From assembly GCA_001899855.1 (NCBI GenBank), contig MKWR01000027.1:124001-188000 (forward strand): 64,000 nt of DNA, written 5' to 3'. The notes beneath the pieces are model-generated. The model saw only the letters and a list, made by a program, of their open reading frames with translations. It made no database searches and was not told where the DNA came from. Within the stretch, counting starts at the first letter, position 1, and each line of letters starts with the position of its first letter. The stretch is from Lysobacterales bacterium 63-13 (lineage in GTDB: Bacteria; Pseudomonadota; Gammaproteobacteria; Xanthomonadales; Rhodanobacteraceae). A program made the position numbers and the translations under genes. Shown piece by piece: positions 9,165-18,028 of the stretch.

Positions 9165-10013
9165 ATGTCGATCGCCATCATTTCCGAACAACGCTGCCAT
9201 GGCGGCGTGCAGGGCTTCTATGAGCATGCCTCGAAGGCAACCGCCGGCAGCATGAGGTTCGGCGTGTTCCAGCCTCCGCGCACGGCCGGGGGAAAATTGC
9301 CCGTGCTGTATTTCCTCGCCGGCCTGACCTGCAACGCCGAAACCGCGGCGATCAAGGCCGGCGCGCAGAAACTGGCCGCCGAACTGGGATTGCTGCTGGT
9401 CACCCCGGACACGAGCCCACGCGATACCGGAATCGAAGGAGCTACCGGCGACTGGGAGTTCGGCGAAGGTGCCGGCTTCTACCTCGATGCGACCACTCCG
9501 GCATTTGCACAGCGCTTTGGCATGTATCGCCATGTCACCGAAGAACTGCCCGCGCTGGTCGCGGCGAACTTCAACGCCGACATCGATCGCCAGGGAATCT
9601 GCGGGCATTCCATGGGCGGGCATGGCGCCTTGACCATCGCCCTGAGGAATCCACAACGCTACAAATCAGTATCGGCATTCGCCCCGATCGTCGCGCCGAG
9701 CCGCGTGCCGTGGGGGCAGAAGGCGCTGCCGCGCTATCTTGGCCAGGACCCGGCGCGCTGGCGTGCCCATGATGCCTGCGCCCTGATCGAGGACGGCGCA
9801 CGCTTCCCCGGCACGATCCTCGTCGACCAGGGCGATGCCGATCAATTCCTCCAGACACAATTGCAGCCGGAGCTGCTTGCGGCCGCATGTGCCGCGACCG
9901 GCCAGGCGCTGGATCTGCGCATGCAGGCCGGCTATGACCACAGCTACTGGTTCATCCAGAGCTTCATCGAGGACCACCTGCGTCACCACGCGCGCGCGCT
10001 GCGCGCCTGCTAG
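9165..10013 (+). CDS. fghA: S-formylglutathione hydrolase
   Basis: A 282-residue esterase-D-type alpha/beta hydrolase. The nucleophile motif is GHSMGG with Ser149; the likely acid and base are Asp225 (in DQGDADQFL) and His259 (in YDHSYWF). The family segment FLAGLTCNAE is present near residue 51. It hydrolyses S-formylglutathione to formate and glutathione, the second step of glutathione-dependent formaldehyde detoxification. The partner alcohol dehydrogenase gene is not in the window. The start has a good AGGAG site 8 bases upstream. Confidence 0.93.
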   Translation: MSIAIISEQRCHGGVQGFYEHASKATAGSMRFGVFQPPRTAGGKLPVLYFLAGLTCNAETAAIKAGAQKLAAELGLLLVTPDTSPRDTGIEGATGDWEFGEGAGFYLDATTPAFAQRFGMYRHVTEELPALVAANFNADIDRQGICGHSMGGHGALTIALRNPQRYKSVSAFAPIVAPSRVPWGQKALPRYLGQDPARWRAHDACALIEDGARFPGTILVDQGDADQFLQTQLQPELLAAACAATGQALDLRMQAGYDHSYWFIQSFIEDHLRHHARALRAC

Positions 10014-10047
10014 TGCAGTTCTTGGCTATTCTTTGAACTGAGCCGTT

Positions 10048-10184
10048 CAGAAGCGTTCGATCACAGATCGAACCCACCAGAGCTGCTTCTGCGCAAGTAC
10101 CGCACCGGCCCTTGTGGGTCAGTGCTGCGCGCTGACGCTCTCATGATCCCGACCAGAAGCGTTCGATCGCAGATCGAACCCACC
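10048..10184. repeat. Two copies of a 31-bp palindromic intergenic repeat
   Basis: Copies at 10048-10078 and 10154-10184 differ at one base. Each carries GTTCGATC-RCA-GATCGAAC, an 8-bp perfect stem with a 3-base loop, flanked by CAGAAGC and CCACC. They fill much of the 235-base gap between fghA and the converging DUF4442 gene. The form resembles REP-type dispersed palindromes; no transposase is nearby. Confidence 0.75.
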
Positions 10185-10248
10185 CAAGCCGATTGCACCC
10201 TGCAAGGGCTGAAGCCAGCACGAACAATTCAATTTTTTTGTAGTCACT

Positions 10249-10713
10249 TCACTGACGCGGCGACACCCACATCGTGATGTCGGCGTCGAAGACCAGCTCA
10301 TCGGCGGCATTGCGCACCTCGACCAGGGCATGAAGCTCCTGGCTGGCGCTGCCCTCGGCAATCGTCGCGACGCGCGCACTGGCATGCAGCACGCCGCGCG
10401 CCTTTTTCAGATAACGCACGCTCATGCCTTTTGGAATCCAGCGCATGGAAGGCGGGATGGTCACTTCGGTGGCCATGCCGCCGGCCAGCTCGGCGGCATT
10501 GCACATGGCGATCGCGTGCACGCTGCCGATATGGTTCTGCACGGAGCGACGCTGGCGCAGGCGCACCACGCAGCGACCCGGCTCGAGCACCTCGATGCGC
10601 GGCGCGATCGAGCCGAAGTACGGCGCCTTCCAGCAGATGATCCGCGAATACAGCCAGCGGCCCAGGCCTGAGCCGCCGAACTTGCGAAACATCACCAACG
10701 CTTGCGCGGCCAT
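10249..10713 (-). CDS. DUF4442 hotdog-fold thioesterase-like protein
   Basis: A 154-residue protein matching the DUF4442 pattern: an N-terminal helix region (FGGSGLGRWLYSRIICWKAPYFGSI), then R.SVQNHIGSVHAIAMCNAAELAGG and the strand segment GMSVRYLKKARG. The NHIGSVHA...AELAGG segment is the hotdog-fold hydration helix region of PaaI-like thioesterases. It begins three bases after fadE ends, so the two are co-transcribed. A role in acyl-CoA handling is likely but unproven. Confidence 0.8.
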   Translation of the reverse strand: MAAQALVMFRKFGGSGLGRWLYSRIICWKAPYFGSIAPRIEVLEPGRCVVRLRQRRSVQNHIGSVHAIAMCNAAELAGGMATEVTIPPSMRWIPKGMSVRYLKKARGVLHASARVATIAEGSASQELHALVEVRNAADELVFDADITMWVSPRQ

Positions 10714-10716
10714 TGC

Positions 10717-13188
10717 TCAGGCCACGTTGCGCAGGGTCTTCTGCGGTTTCCTGGCGACGGCCGAACGCAACTCCTCGGAGGCGAAATCATCGACCGAGAT
10801 GAACTCGAACGTGGCGGCGCGGACGTGGGCGAGCAAGGCGCGTTCGGCGACGCCGATGATGCCCTTGCTTTCCGCGTCGGCGAGTTGCGCCTCGTAGTCG
10901 AGCCCTTCCACCTCACCGGACTTGACCGCCTTGAGGAACTTGCGTTCGACCGGTTCCGCAGCGATCACGTCCGGCAACAAGGCGTTCATGCGACCGATCG
11001 GATTGTTTGCCGTCGGCGTCAGGTAGGCACCCGACATGAGCCGCGTCCGCGCCTCGTTCGGCGCGGTCAGGATCGCCGCGACGCGATGACCGAGGCGGTC
11101 CGAGGGCGGCACCTCGCGACGGCCAAACGGAAACACCAGCGCACGCAGCAGCCAGGCCACCGGACGCACGGGGAAATTGCGGATCACGCCATCCAGCGCC
11201 ATCTGCATGCGCCAGACGCACTCGTGGAAGGCCCAGGCGAGCAGCGGCTGATCGGCCACCGGACGGCCTTCATCCTCGTAGCGCTTGAGCATGCTCGAGG
11301 CAATGTAGAGGCAAGACAACACGTCACCCAGGCGCGCGGAGATCTTTTCCTTGAACTTGAGTTTACCGCCGAGGACGAGCATCGAGGTATCGGCGACGAG
11401 GGCAAGCGCGGCCGAATAACGGTTGAGCTTGCGGTAGAAGCGGCGTGTATAGGCATCCCCGGGGGCCATGCCGATCCTGGCGTGGGTGAGCCCGAGAATC
11501 AGGCTGCGCACGCCGTTGGAGAAGCCGAAACCAATGTGCTTGAACAGCACATCATCGAAGCGGCGCAGTCGCTCGCCGTAGTCGGGCAAGGCGGCGGCCT
11601 GCATTTCCTCCAGCACGTAAGGATGGCAGCGGATCGCGCCCTGGCCAAAGATCATCAGGCTGCGCGTGAGGATGTTCGCGCCTTCGACCGTGATCATGAT
11701 CGGCACGCCTTGCCAGGCGCGACCGAGATAGTTGTTCGGGCCAAGGATGACGCCCTTGCCGCCGTGGATGTCCATGGCATCCTGACAGACCTGGCGACCC
11801 CATTCGGTGGCGTGGTACTTGGCGATTGCCGAAGGCACGGACGGCTTCTCGCCACGATCCACGGCGGCGGCAGTGGCGCGGGACAAGGCCGTCATCGCAT
11901 AGGTCAATCCGCCAATGCGCGCGAGTGCCTCCTCGACACCCTCGAAGCGGCCGATCGCCAGGCCGAACTGCTTGCGGATGCGCGTATACGCGCCGGTGGC
12001 GGCCACGCCGGCGCAGGATCCGCCGGTGGCGCTGGAAGGCAAGGAGATCGCGCGACCGACCGACAGGCATTCGACCAGCATGCGCCAGCCCTGCCCAGCC
12101 ATTTCCGGACCGCCGATCAATTGCGACAGCGGCACGAAGACATCCTTGCCGCGCACCGGGCCATTCTGGAACGGCACGTTCATCGGCATGTGCCGACGGC
12201 CGATTTCCATGCCCTCGGTGTCGTGCGGAATCAAGGCCAGGGTGATGCCGCGATCTTCTTCGTCGCTGAGCAGGTGATCCGGATCGAGCATGCGGAAAGC
12301 AAGGCCGACGATGGTCGCAACCGGTGCCAGGGTGATGTAGCGCTTGTCGAACGTCAGGCGTACGCCGAGGACGTTGCCGCCTTCCCATTCACCCTTGCAT
12401 ACGATGCCGTAGTCCGGCAACGAGGTGGCATCCGAACCCGCATACGGGCCGGTCAGGGCAAAGCACGGCACATCGCGGCCATCCGCCAGGCGCGGCAAGT
12501 AGTGGTTCTTCTGCTGCTCGGTGCCGTAATGCAGGAGCAGCTCGGCCGGACCCAGCGAGTTCGGCACCGCCACCGTCGAGGACACGGTCGCCGACATGCT
12601 GGCGATCTTCTGCAGCACGGCCGAATGCGCCAACGCCGAGAACCCGAGTCCACCGTATTGCCTGGGGATGATCATGCCGAAGAACTTGTTGTCCTTGATG
12701 AACTTCCACATGTCCTCGGGCAGGTCGGCCAGCTCATGGGTGATCTGCCACTCGTTGATCTGCGCACAAAGCTGTTCGACCGGGCCTTCAAGGAAGGCGC
12801 GTTCCTCGATGCTCAATTCCGGCCTGGGCTGGCCCAGCAGTTCCGACCAGTCCGGCTTGCCGCTGAACAGTTGTCCTTCGAAACCGACGGTGCCGGCTTC
12901 CAGCGCGGTCTGCTCGGTCTCCGACAGGCTCGGCGTGATCTTGCGATAAATGGCGAGGAGCGGCGCACTCAGGCGCGCACGGCGGAACGCCGGCAGGTTC
13001 AGCGGCACCGTCACCAGGGCGAAGACCAGCAACGGAATGGCGATGGCCAGCCAATGGCTGCCGGCAAGCAAGCCAGCGCCGACGATGGCGACCGCCGTGG
13101 CGATGGTCCAGGTGCGCAAACCGATACGCAGGTAGGCGGCGGCCAGGCAGACCAGCAAACCGGCCAAGAACGGGGTCAAGTTCAACAT
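10717..13188 (-). CDS. fadE: Long-form acyl-CoA dehydrogenase
   Basis: An 823-residue protein of the FadE type, twice the length of ordinary acyl-CoA dehydrogenases. The N-terminus has two hydrophobic segments (residues about 1-70) that should place it at the inner membrane. The dehydrogenase core includes FGMIIPRQYGGLGFSA, CFALTGPYAGSDATS, VGRAISLPS, and DIHGGKGVILGPNNYLGR with AWQGVPIMITVEGANIL. It makes the first oxidation of fatty acid beta-oxidation and would hand electrons to EtfAB. The ATG at 13188 is chosen because AGAGGAG lies 8 bases upstream; an earlier in-frame start at 13218 lacks this. Confidence 0.94.
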   Translation of the reverse strand: MLNLTPFLAGLLVCLAAAYLRIGLRTWTIATAVAIVGAGLLAGSHWLAIAIPLLVFALVTVPLNLPAFRRARLSAPLLAIYRKITPSLSETEQTALEAGTVGFEGQLFSGKPDWSELLGQPRPELSIEERAFLEGPVEQLCAQINEWQITHELADLPEDMWKFIKDNKFFGMIIPRQYGGLGFSALAHSAVLQKIASMSATVSSTVAVPNSLGPAELLLHYGTEQQKNHYLPRLADGRDVPCFALTGPYAGSDATSLPDYGIVCKGEWEGGNVLGVRLTFDKRYITLAPVATIVGLAFRMLDPDHLLSDEEDRGITLALIPHDTEGMEIGRRHMPMNVPFQNGPVRGKDVFVPLSQLIGGPEMAGQGWRMLVECLSVGRAISLPSSATGGSCAGVAATGAYTRIRKQFGLAIGRFEGVEEALARIGGLTYAMTALSRATAAAVDRGEKPSVPSAIAKYHATEWGRQVCQDAMDIHGGKGVILGPNNYLGRAWQGVPIMITVEGANILTRSLMIFGQGAIRCHPYVLEEMQAAALPDYGERLRRFDDVLFKHIGFGFSNGVRSLILGLTHARIGMAPGDAYTRRFYRKLNRYSAALALVADTSMLVLGGKLKFKEKISARLGDVLSCLYIASSMLKRYEDEGRPVADQPLLAWAFHECVWRMQMALDGVIRNFPVRPVAWLLRALVFPFGRREVPPSDRLGHRVAAILTAPNEARTRLMSGAYLTPTANNPIGRMNALLPDVIAAEPVERKFLKAVKSGEVEGLDYEAQLADAESKGIIGVAERALLAHVRAATFEFISVDDFASEELRSAVARKPQKTLRNVA

Positions 13189-13345
13189 GTCCAGAACTCC
13201 TCTCTGATGATCTGACACTTGCTGCTGCCGGGAAACCTGGACGGTTCATGCGGCGGCAGCGCGGGGACCAGCGTGCAGGTGTCGCCGGAGCGAGGCCTGC
13301 CTTGAAGCGCGGACCGCCCAACGATCCGCTTGTTTGCCTTGCCTT

Positions 13346-14209
13346 TCAAACTCCACCCAGCGTGGCCAGGAACTCCAGCACGTGATGGTTGAACTGCGTG
13401 TTCTCGTCGCCGGCAACCATGTGCGCGGCTTTCGGGACTATGGCATGGCGCGCGTGGGGTACCAGCTCTAGAAATTCCTGGATCGTCGTTTCCGAAACGA
13501 CGTCGCTGGCCGCGCCGCTGATGAGCAGGGTCGGCACGCGGATACGCGTCGCCGCGGCGAGCAGGTCGGCCTGGTGGCGCGCGCCCTCCTCGGCGATCGG
13601 CTCCAGCATGCGCGGATCCCAGTGCCAGCGCAGGCGACCGTCCGCCGATTCAACCAGCAACTTGCGCAATCGCCCGGGTGACTTGCGTGTGCCGCGATGC
13701 GGCAGATAAGTGGCAATCGCCTGCGCCGCTTCGTCGAGGCTGGCAAAACCGGCCGGATGCGCGCGCATGAATTCGAGGATGCGTTCAACCCCGGCCGGCT
13801 CCCAGCGTGGGGTGATGTCGACCAGGACCAGGGCGCGACAACTTTCCGCATCGGCACCGGCCATGGCGATGCCGACCAGTCCACCCATCGAGGCCCCCAC
13901 CACCACCGGCGGTACCCCGGCGCTGGCGCACACGCAGCGCAGGTCGGCACTCAGCTGATCGACCGCATAGTCGCCGGAGGCGAGCCAGTCGCTTTCGCCG
14001 TGCCCGCGCGCGTCATAGGTGAGATTGCTCCAACCCGATGCCGCGCACGCCGTGGCACAACTCGTCCAGGCTGCGCGGGTCTGGCCAAAGCCGTGGGCAA
14101 AGACGACGCCGGGCGTGCCGCTTCCGAACTGCTCGACTGCCAAGCCGATGCCGTCCGCCGTCGACAGACGCCGCGGGTTCGGGAAACTGGACGGAGAAAT
14201 CGTGACCAT
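13346..14209 (-). CDS. Alpha/beta hydrolase
   Basis: A 287-residue hydrolase. It has the oxyanion HGFGQ motif (VVFAHGFGQTRAAW), the nucleophile elbow VGASMGGLVG, a late acid region near LLISGAASDVVSE, and the catalytic His in PKAAHMVAGDEN. The substrate cannot be inferred. The start is uncertain: the ATG at 14209 gives MVTISPSSF, and an in-frame start at 14257 would add 16 residues. It is divergent from a TetR gene, which may control it. Confidence 0.8.
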   Translation of the reverse strand: MVTISPSSFPNPRRLSTADGIGLAVEQFGSGTPGVVFAHGFGQTRAAWTSCATACAASGWSNLTYDARGHGESDWLASGDYAVDQLSADLRCVCASAGVPPVVVGASMGGLVGIAMAGADAESCRALVLVDITPRWEPAGVERILEFMRAHPAGFASLDEAAQAIATYLPHRGTRKSPGRLRKLLVESADGRLRWHWDPRMLEPIAEEGARHQADLLAAATRIRVPTLLISGAASDVVSETTIQEFLELVPHARHAIVPKAAHMVAGDENTQFNHHVLEFLATLGGV

Positions 14210-14313
14210 ACGCGAAAGTATGGAGCCAGTTCCGGTGCAAATCAATCGCGCCGCCAAGGCCGGGGCGCGACCGCTTGCTTCTCATCACGGCTGCGCTCGG
14301 TCACACTGCACAC

Positions 14314-14898
14314 ATGAGCGCACCTGAACAAAAACCCGATTCGCGTGGACGCCTGTCCGCCACGGATTGGGAGCAGGCGGCACTCGATGTCCTTGCCCAG
14401 GGCGGCGTTGCCGCGGTCGCGGTCGAATCGCTGGCCCGCACTCTGGGCGTGACCAAGGGCAGTTTCTACTGGCATTTTCCGACCCGCGAAGCCTTGCTCA
14501 AGGCGGCCATCGACCGTTGGGAGCAACGCGACGAGGATCAGGTCATCGCCCATGTCGAGCGCATTGCCGATCCCCGCGAACGCCTGCGCGAGCTGTTCCA
14601 GCGCGTCAGCCGCGAAGTGCAATCGCACCTTGTCTATGCGGCACTGCTGCAGGCCTCGGACCATCCGCTCGTGCAGCCGGTCATCGAACGCATCTCCCGG
14701 CGCCGCCTGGCCCTGCTCACCGCCGCCTACGCCGAAGCCGGATTCGAGCCACGCGCCGCCCAGCACCGCGCCCGGCTTGCCTATACCGCCTACAGCGGAT
14801 TCCTCCAGCTCAACCAGCGTCACGGCATGCCGCGCATGGACCAGGAGGAATACCAGGCCTACATCGATCACGTCATCGAGACCCTGGTCCCGGCCTGA
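14314..14898 (+). CDS. TetR family transcriptional regulator
   Basis: A 194-residue regulator. The N-terminal helix-turn-helix is clear: WEQAALDVLAQGGVAAVAVESLARTLGVTKGSFYWHFPTREALLKAAI. The C-terminal ligand domain is helical. The ATG at 14314 gives the compact MSAPEQKPDSRG N-terminus; an upstream TTG at 14275 is less likely. It is divergent from the alpha/beta hydrolase gene, with about 100 bases between, the usual arrangement for a local repressor. The effector is unknown. Confidence 0.88.
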   Translation: MSAPEQKPDSRGRLSATDWEQAALDVLAQGGVAAVAVESLARTLGVTKGSFYWHFPTREALLKAAIDRWEQRDEDQVIAHVERIADPRERLRELFQRVSREVQSHLVYAALLQASDHPLVQPVIERISRRRLALLTAAYAEAGFEPRAAQHRARLAYTAYSGFLQLNQRHGMPRMDQEEYQAYIDHVIETLVPA

Positions 14899-14924
14899 GG
14901 CGGCGGCCGCGTGCGGCATCTGAC

Positions 14925-14980
14925 CTTGCCAAGGCGGGGGCTGGCCGCTACCGTTCTTCCCCTTATCTTGGCAAAGCGGG
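14925..14980. promoter_or_regulatory. Paired 14-bp repeats upstream of pckG
   Basis: CTTGCCAAGGCGGG (14925-14938) and CTTGGCAAAGCGGG (14967-14980) are offset by exactly 42 bases, about four helical turns. Each core is nearly self-complementary (CTTGSCAAG). They end 24 bases before the pckG start and are a candidate operator pair for an unknown regulator. Confidence 0.35.
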
Positions 14981-15004
14981 CCGCGGCCTGCGCAGAAGGA
15001 CCAC

Positions 15005-16789
15005 ATGGCAAGTTCGCTGCAATCCTTGAACCGATGGGTCGAGGACGTCGCCCGTTTGACCGAACCCGCGCAAATCCACTGGTGTAACGGCTCGAGCGGG
15101 GAAATCCGCCTGCTGACCGAGCAGATGCTGGCAAGCGGCGAGCTGATTGCCCTGAATGACGCAACCCACCCGGGATGCACCCTGCATCGCTCCCGCCCGA
15201 CCGATGTCGCCCGCGTCGAGCACCTGACCTACATCTGCACGCGGGATCGCGATGATGCCGGTCCGAACAACCACTGGATGGATCCGGCCGAGGCGCATGC
15301 CAAGGTTGACGCGCTGTTTGCCGGCTCCATGCGCGGGCGCACGATGTATGTCGTTCCTTATTGCATGGGCCCGATCGATTCACCGATCTCGCGCTGCGGG
15401 GTCGAAATCACCGATTCGCCGTATGTGGTGGCGAACATGCGCATCATGACGCGCATGGGTGCCGCAGCATTGAGTCGCATCGAGCAGGAAGGCAGCTTCG
15501 TCAAGGGCCTGCATTCGATCGGCGAACTCGATCCGGACAAGCGCTTCATCATGCATTTCCCGGAAGAACTGGCGATCAAGTCGATTGGCTCCGGCTATGG
15601 CGGCAACGCCCTGCTGGGCAAGAAATGCCATGCCTTGCGCATCGGCTCCTGGCAGGCACGCAGCGAAGGCTGGCTGGCCGAGCACATGCTCATCGTCGGC
15701 ATCGAGAATCCGCAGGGTGAAACCCGTTATGTCGCGGCGGCATTTCCCTCGGCCTGCGGCAAGACCAACCTGGCCATGCTGATTCCACCGGCAGGCTATC
15801 GCGAGGCCGGCTGGAAAGTGTGGACGATCGGCGACGACATCTGCTGGATGAAACCGGGCGCGGACGGCCAGCTCTGGGCCATCAATCCCGAAGCCGGCTA
15901 CTTCGGCGTCGCCCCGGGCACCGACCACAAGACCAACCCCAACGCGCTGGCAATGATCCAGCACGACACGATCTACACCAATGTCGCGGTCAGCGACGAC
16001 AACCAGCCGTGGTGGGAAGGCTTGAGCGACGGCCGGCCGGTGACCGACTGGCAAGGCCGCGACTACGATCCGGCAAACGGCCCGGCCGCGCATCCAAATT
16101 CGCGCTTTACGGTTGCCGCGCAACAGTGCCCGAGCTGGTCGCCGCAAGCCGAAGCCGCGCAGGGAGTGCCGATCAGCGCCATCATCTTCGGTGGCCGCCG
16201 TCCTTCGCTGGTGCCACTGGTGTTCGAGGCGCGGGACTGGGCGCATGGCGTCCTCGTCGGCGCGGCCATGGGTTCGGAAACCACGGCCGCGGCAACCGGT
16301 GCCGTGGGCGTGCTGCGTCGCGACTCGATGGCGATGAAGCCGTTTTGCGGCTACAACTTTGCCGATTACTTCAAGCATTGGCTGTCATTTGACCAGCCGG
16401 GCGCAAAGCTGCCGAAGATCTTCCACGTCAACTGGTTCCGCAAGGGTGCCGACGGCAAGTTCCTCTGGCCCGGGTTCGGCGAAAACCTGCGCGTGCTCGA
16501 ATGGATCCTTGGTCGCTGCGACGGCACGGCGGGTGCCGAGGAGACGGCAATCGGCCTTGTTCCAGGCGTCGCCGATCTCAACCTCGATGGCCTCGCCATC
16601 ACGCCTGCGGCAAGTCGCGAACTGCTGGACGTCGACGAGCAGGCCTGGCAGTCGGAGCTGGACGCCATCGGCAAGTATCTCGATGGTTTCGGCGCGCGCA
16701 TGCCGCAACGCCTGAAAGACGAGCAACGCAGGATTGCCGAGGCCCTGGCGGCCAGCGAATCGACGACGGTGCGCGCGGCCAGCGCTTGA
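15005..16789 (+). CDS. pckG: Phosphoenolpyruvate carboxykinase (GTP)
   Basis: A 594-residue protein. The kinase-1a P-loop FPSACGKTN lies near residues 246-255. Other family features are the N-terminal WCNGS, the substrate loop RGRTMYVVPYCMGP, the metal/GTP segment WTIGDDICWMK and the C-terminal VNWFRKG. It converts oxaloacetate and GTP to PEP, CO2 and GDP, or runs in reverse as a PEP-carboxylating step. The ATG has an AAGGA site 8 bases upstream. Length and motifs match the GTP class, not the ATP class. Confidence 0.96.
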   Translation: MASSLQSLNRWVEDVARLTEPAQIHWCNGSSGEIRLLTEQMLASGELIALNDATHPGCTLHRSRPTDVARVEHLTYICTRDRDDAGPNNHWMDPAEAHAKVDALFAGSMRGRTMYVVPYCMGPIDSPISRCGVEITDSPYVVANMRIMTRMGAAALSRIEQEGSFVKGLHSIGELDPDKRFIMHFPEELAIKSIGSGYGGNALLGKKCHALRIGSWQARSEGWLAEHMLIVGIENPQGETRYVAAAFPSACGKTNLAMLIPPAGYREAGWKVWTIGDDICWMKPGADGQLWAINPEAGYFGVAPGTDHKTNPNALAMIQHDTIYTNVAVSDDNQPWWEGLSDGRPVTDWQGRDYDPANGPAAHPNSRFTVAAQQCPSWSPQAEAAQGVPISAIIFGGRRPSLVPLVFEARDWAHGVLVGAAMGSETTAAATGAVGVLRRDSMAMKPFCGYNFADYFKHWLSFDQPGAKLPKIFHVNWFRKGADGKFLWPGFGENLRVLEWILGRCDGTAGAEETAIGLVPGVADLNLDGLAITPAASRELLDVDEQAWQSELDAIGKYLDGFGARMPQRLKDEQRRIAEALAASESTTVRAASA

Positions 16790-16861
16790 TTCCTGGCGGG
16801 GCCGCCGTCTGCGCTCCCGATGGGATCTTTTCGCAACGTGTTGAATGGCATCGGGCCTGAA

Positions 16862-16881
16862 GGCCCTTCCTGCGAAGGGCC
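16862..16881 (+). terminator. Hairpin after pckG
   Basis: Perfect 8-bp stem GGCCCTTC/GAAGGGCC with loop CTGC. An alternative pairing of the upstream CATCGGGCC with the downstream GGGCCGATG would compete with it. There is no T-run, so terminator function is uncertain. Confidence 0.35.
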
Positions 16882-16974
16882 GATGGCCGGCGCGGGCTTT
16901 GATGGAGTGCCTCGCGTTGCTGCTCCGTGGTTGCCTTAAACCCTTGGCTGCACATCGGCATCCAAACTGGCACC

Positions 16975-17559
16975 ATGAGTACCGCCTGCCTTGCCATGCC
17001 CTTGCCGATGACCGACGCACCACGGAGCGAACCCGAGGATGGCGATCTGGTCAGGCGCGCCGCGGCCGGCAATATCGGCGCGTTCGAGCAGCTCTATCGT
17101 CGTCATTGCGGACGCGTGCACGGAGCCGTCTGGCGCCTCTCCGGCATGAACCCCGCGCGCGCCGAGGAGCTGACCCAGGAAGCCTTCATCCGCGCCTGGC
17201 AGAAACTGGACAGCTTCCGTTTCGAGAGCGCGTTCGGCACCTGGCTGCACCGCCTCGCCGTCAATGTCGCGTTGATGGAACTGCGCAAGCACGATGCCGA
17301 GGAACTGGTCGACGACAGCGTGCTCGAAGCAGCGAGCGAACCACTCCGGCCATTCTGCGCCGGCGAGCGTGCCGATCTGGAACGCGCCATCGCCAACCTG
17401 CCGCCGCGCGCGCGTGCGGTCCTCGTCCTGCATGACATCGAGGGCTGGAAGCACGAGGAGATCGGCAACGAACTCGGCATGGCCGTCGGTTCGTCAAAAG
17501 CCCAATTGCATCGCGCCCGCGGCTTGCTCAAGCGTGCGCTCGGAGAACGCCATGAATGA
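16975..17559 (+). CDS. ECF-type RNA polymerase sigma factor
   Basis: A 194-residue sigma factor. Region 2 is seen in GAFEQLYRRHCGRVHGAVWRLSG and EELTQEAFIRAWQKLDSFRFESAFGTWLHRLAVNVAL; region 4 in LPPRARAVLVLHDIEGWKHEEIGNELGMAVGSSKAQLHRARGLLKRAL. The start may be the ATG at 16975, or MPLPMTDAP and MTDAPRSEP further in. It overlaps the next gene by eight bases (ATGAATGA), the usual coupling of a sigma factor with its anti-sigma. Confidence 0.9.
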   Translation: MSTACLAMPLPMTDAPRSEPEDGDLVRRAAAGNIGAFEQLYRRHCGRVHGAVWRLSGMNPARAEELTQEAFIRAWQKLDSFRFESAFGTWLHRLAVNVALMELRKHDAEELVDDSVLEAASEPLRPFCAGERADLERAIANLPPRARAVLVLHDIEGWKHEEIGNELGMAVGSSKAQLHRARGLLKRALGERHE

Positions 17560-18019
17560 TTTTGAATTGCGCCGCGAATTGCGCGCGCTGCGCGGCCCGC
17601 GTGAACCACAGCATGACCTGTGGCCGAAAATTGCCCGGCAGCTTGCCGCATCGACGCAAGCGACCACCGTGCCGGCGCGTCACCGACGCTGGCCGTGGGC
17701 CGTCGCCGCCGGCCTGGCGATGGCAATCGCCGCCGGCGTGTTCTCGCTGGCACTCGAGGATCGCGGCGAGCATGTCGCGAGCAAGGATCCCGCATTGCAC
17801 GGCGGCCTGCAGGTCAGCGCGCAGATCCAGCGCGCCCGCGAGCTGGCGGCAACGGGCGATCCGCGCCTGGCCAGTGCCGAAGTCGTCCTCGATGTGGCCA
17901 GCCAGGAACTCGACCACGCCCTGCAGCAGCAACCCGATGCGATCTTTCTTGTCGGCCTGATCAACCGCACCCATGCACAGCAACGCAAACTCGCCCGACT
18001 TGGCCTTGATGCCAGCTGA
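17552..18019 (+). CDS. Single-pass membrane protein, probable anti-sigma factor
   Basis: A 155-residue protein with a soluble N-terminal part of about 45 residues, a transmembrane segment near residues 48-66 (WPWAVAAGLAMAIAAGVFSLAL) and an outer domain with helical character. It has no zinc-binding His/Cys motif. Its place right after an ECF sigma gene, the eight-base overlap and the membrane topology are the basis for the anti-sigma call; the sequence itself does not prove it. DUF4097 follows after nine bases. Confidence 0.6.
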   Translation: MNDFELRRELRALRGPREPQHDLWPKIARQLAASTQATTVPARHRRWPWAVAAGLAMAIAAGVFSLALEDRGEHVASKDPALHGGLQVSAQIQRARELAATGDPRLASAEVVLDVASQELDHALQQQPDAIFLVGLINRTHAQQRKLARLGLDAS

Positions 18020-18028
18020 GGATCCACG

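Noticed and set aside
10702-13215. Long plus-strand open frame opposite fadE
   Set aside because: The composition (His/Arg/Gln-rich, no domains) is typical of antisense frames in GC-rich genes; fadE is complete on the minus strand.
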